Shown in pieces: positions 62,401-64,000 of a stretch of DNA of 64,000 nucleotides (position 1 is its first letter; every line of letters begins with the position of its first letter). A program made the translations under genes and the position numbers. The DNA is taken from contig NC_092670.1 of assembly GCF_964355755.1 (NCBI RefSeq), forward strand, positions 5,979,001-6,043,000. The letters run 5' to 3'. Under the pieces are notes generated by a model. The model made no database searches, was not told the DNA's origin, and saw only the letters and a program-made list of their open reading frames with translations. The DNA comes from Antedon mediterranea (taxonomy: Eukaryota; Echinodermata; Crinoidea; Comatulida; Antedonidae).

Positions 62401-63687
62401 GGAAAATCAACTTTAATACTTTAATTAACAATAAGAAATCATGATGAAACATTTTTTCTTATTAGAAATAATAAAACCCCCTCCATTGAAAAGGTGGTTC
62501 CTTTGGGACAGGACAACTTGTGGGGTTTCTGTATTTCTAATTGTAGGGTTGTTAGCCCATTATGGTGATGAATGAAGTGGCTGATATAGACCATCACTGG
62601 CGTGCACCCCCTACAGACGCAGATGCACTGGACCTGGACCACAGATTTTAAGTTCTTTATACGAGAAAACCTGTTCTACCAGCTCACCGAGGGAGTGTCT
62701 GGAACCTGTGCTGTTATTTTAGCTGTGGTTTGGCTCAGCCACTAAACATTACCTCAATTTGAATACAACTATTTAATTTCGTTTTATAAAAACCTTTTAT
62801 CTATCTATATTTTAATAGGAAGAGTCAGAAGAAACCACACTTTATGAATTGTATTCTGTTGTCATCCATCGTGGTAGTTGCTATGGAGGTCATTACCATG
62901 CCTACATCAAGGATGTTGACGGGTTGGGTCATTGGAATCCACCAGTGAGTATAAGAGGGAGTTTATCAAATTAGTTTGGTTGTCTCTTAATCCTCAGATT
63001 TATTTGCTTTTGTTGTTTATTTATTTTTTCTGTCCCCCTGAACAGCTTCCTAATATCAAACACCTGAACCTAACCCTTTCAATATCCCGGCCAGTGTTAC
63101 ACATAAAAAACTAATACATCAAGCCAGACTTAAACGAGGGATACATCGTATCAAACACATGGCATTATTCCACCCTGTAACACTGCCCTGTAACACCCTA
63201 GGCTAAAGCTGTGATGTATATGGACACAATGATGTCATATCTCTACCATATCTGAGCATATCGCTACCATATTTGGGCACATTACCTTTTTTTGTCACAT
63301 TCACTTTGATGGTGTAGACAGAGCTTAACATGCTAGAAGCATGTTGCCTTGTTCTTTATTGTTTTGCATCTACAATCTCTTGATTCATGAATAATTCACG
63401 AGGCAAAAACAAATTGTGAAGTAAACATTTGCCAACCAATTTTAGTCACCGAAATCATTCCCTGTAGTGACCTTTGAACCATGTGCTGTAGAAATATTAA
63501 ATATTATCAATTTGATTTCAAATGTTTTTACTATTAGATTGAAGAGTATTCTGTTATACCACCAAAGTCCACTACAGAGAAAGAGAATGATAAAATGATA
63601 TTTGGATCACCAATGGAGTGTCTATCTATGATTCTTGCCGAACAAGGTGGGCCTGGCTTCAGTATGGCTGTGGATAAACTGTGCCAG
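59408..63687 (+). CDS. USP40: Ubiquitin carboxyl-terminal hydrolase 40, exons 1-9 (partial)
   Basis: Exons 59408-59630, 59875-59942, 60345-60458, 60590-60715, 60994-61032, 61147-61293, 62083-62226, 62819-62944 and 63538-63687 sum to 1137 nt (379 residues) in one frame; the gene continues off the right edge. It is a cysteine protease that removes ubiquitin. Cys box: GIKNQGATCYLNALIQT with catalytic Cys58. Then RVIPIQLQNLFSRLLLLDQ, LTDSFGW and EFQQHDVQELNRILF. A CxxC pair in exon 5 (CEEC) and one in exon 6 (CEEC) form the zinc ribbon. His box: GSCYGGHYHAYIKDVDG with His312. The MFG start, LFEEE, and the order of blocks match vertebrate USP40 closely. The C-terminal ubiquitin-like region would lie outside the window. 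All junctions are GT-AG. Confidence 0.95.
59690..59830 (+). repeat. AGGCCTAG-rich cluster in USP40 intron 1
   Basis: Dense, overlapping variants of TAGGCCTA/GGCTAG around a TAGTAGTAGATACTACTACT palindrome. The same octamer is scattered singly over the whole window. Confidence 0.75.
61600..61925 (+). repeat. SINE-like repeat in USP40 intron 6
   Basis: It contains 'atatcggactagcatg', 'ccttcagatgggacgtaaag' and 'cgaaaagagtagggggacc', blocks that I recall from interspersed repeats in marine invertebrates. The first two are shared with 26735-26865. Class is inferred. Confidence 0.45.
62241..62270 (+). repeat. 30-bp fragment of the 887-bp unit in USP40 intron 7
   Basis: Thirty bases ending AAACCACCTCACG match the array unit without a mismatch and stop where the last array copy also stops (40058). 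The rest of this intron (to 62818) has no recognisable feature. Confidence 0.8.
63203..63335 (+). repeat. Dispersed repeat in USP40 intron 8
   Basis: Relative of 48065-48205 in the opposite orientation, with 'ctaccatatttgggcacatt' and 'gtgtagacagagctt'. Confidence 0.55.
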
Positions 63688-63841
63688 GTATGGCATCAAT
63701 GTAATTACTTGCTGAGATTAGCAGATAAGATATAAATTATAAAGTTTTTGTTCAAGCTCATCCCCTCTGCTCAAGTACAACCATTTTGGTATTTAAAGTA
63801 ATTGTGGTGGTGCAGCACATACAATACCTACCCTTCCCGAT

Positions 63842-63861
63842 TCCCTCTCTCTCTCTCTCTC
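63842..63861. repeat. CT microsatellite
   Basis: About nine CT units in USP40 intron 9. Confidence 0.9.
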
Positions 63862-64000
63862 ACCTATAAGGTACATATTAACCCCTCTTTCTGATGAAAG
63901 GGAAAAAAGGGGATAATGATATTAAAATTATCATTGAATTGTAAATAATTAGAATTTTTAAATTGTTTTTTCTATTATGTATTTATATTGTTTTGTCCGG

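Noticed and set aside
1-64000. tRNA or rRNA genes
   Set aside because: I saw no convincing cloverleaf or rRNA segment; the B-box-like piece near 26770 is part of a SINE-like repeat.

Overview
The window is eukaryotic, AT-rich, nuclear DNA from an animal. Small exons with GT-AG junctions, long introns full of LINE fragments and short inverted-repeat elements, a VWDE-type extracellular protein family and a USP40 orthologue point to a deuterostome invertebrate. The very frequent octamer TAGGCCTA is something I associate with echinoderm genomes. An echinoderm is my best guess (inference); the species cannot be read from the sequence.

Layout. (1) 1-455, minus strand: the signal-peptide exon and part of intron 1 of a gene that runs off the left edge (copy C). 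(2) 456-5235: spacer with LINE scraps, three degenerate direct repeats and a MITE with 46-bp terminal inverted repeats. (3) 5236-23727, minus strand: copy A, a 24-exon gene for a VWDE-like protein (signal peptide, D8C-like domain, VWD domain, EGF, Ser/Thr-rich stalk, transmembrane helix, short tail; about 1577 residues). Its introns carry an antisense CR1/L2-type LINE (about 11095-14330), a second LINE fragment and three related MITEs. (4) 23728-27799: spacer that contains a broken copy of USP40 exon 4. (5) 27800-55108, minus strand: copy B, 24 exons in register with copy A, about 1607 residues. Its intron 9 holds a nearly perfect tandem array of an 887-bp unit (34782-40058, 5.9 copies). Its intron 1 holds nested LINE remains. 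(6) 55109-59407: divergent spacer; about 3 kb of it is duplicated upstream of copy C. (7) 59408-63687, plus strand: the first nine exons of USP40, which continues off the right edge.

The three VWDE-like genes form a tandem, same-strand array with USP40 head-to-head at the right end. The USP40 exon relic upstream of copy A suggests that the duplicated unit once included the start of USP40. B and C share a long upstream block and almost the same signal exon, so they look like the younger pair. The proteins are probably cell-surface molecules: each has one transmembrane helix, a mucin-like stalk and two furin-type basic sites in the ectodomain. Their ligand and role cannot be told from sequence. 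All exon models are by hand; frames were checked by exon phase and each summed CDS is a multiple of three.
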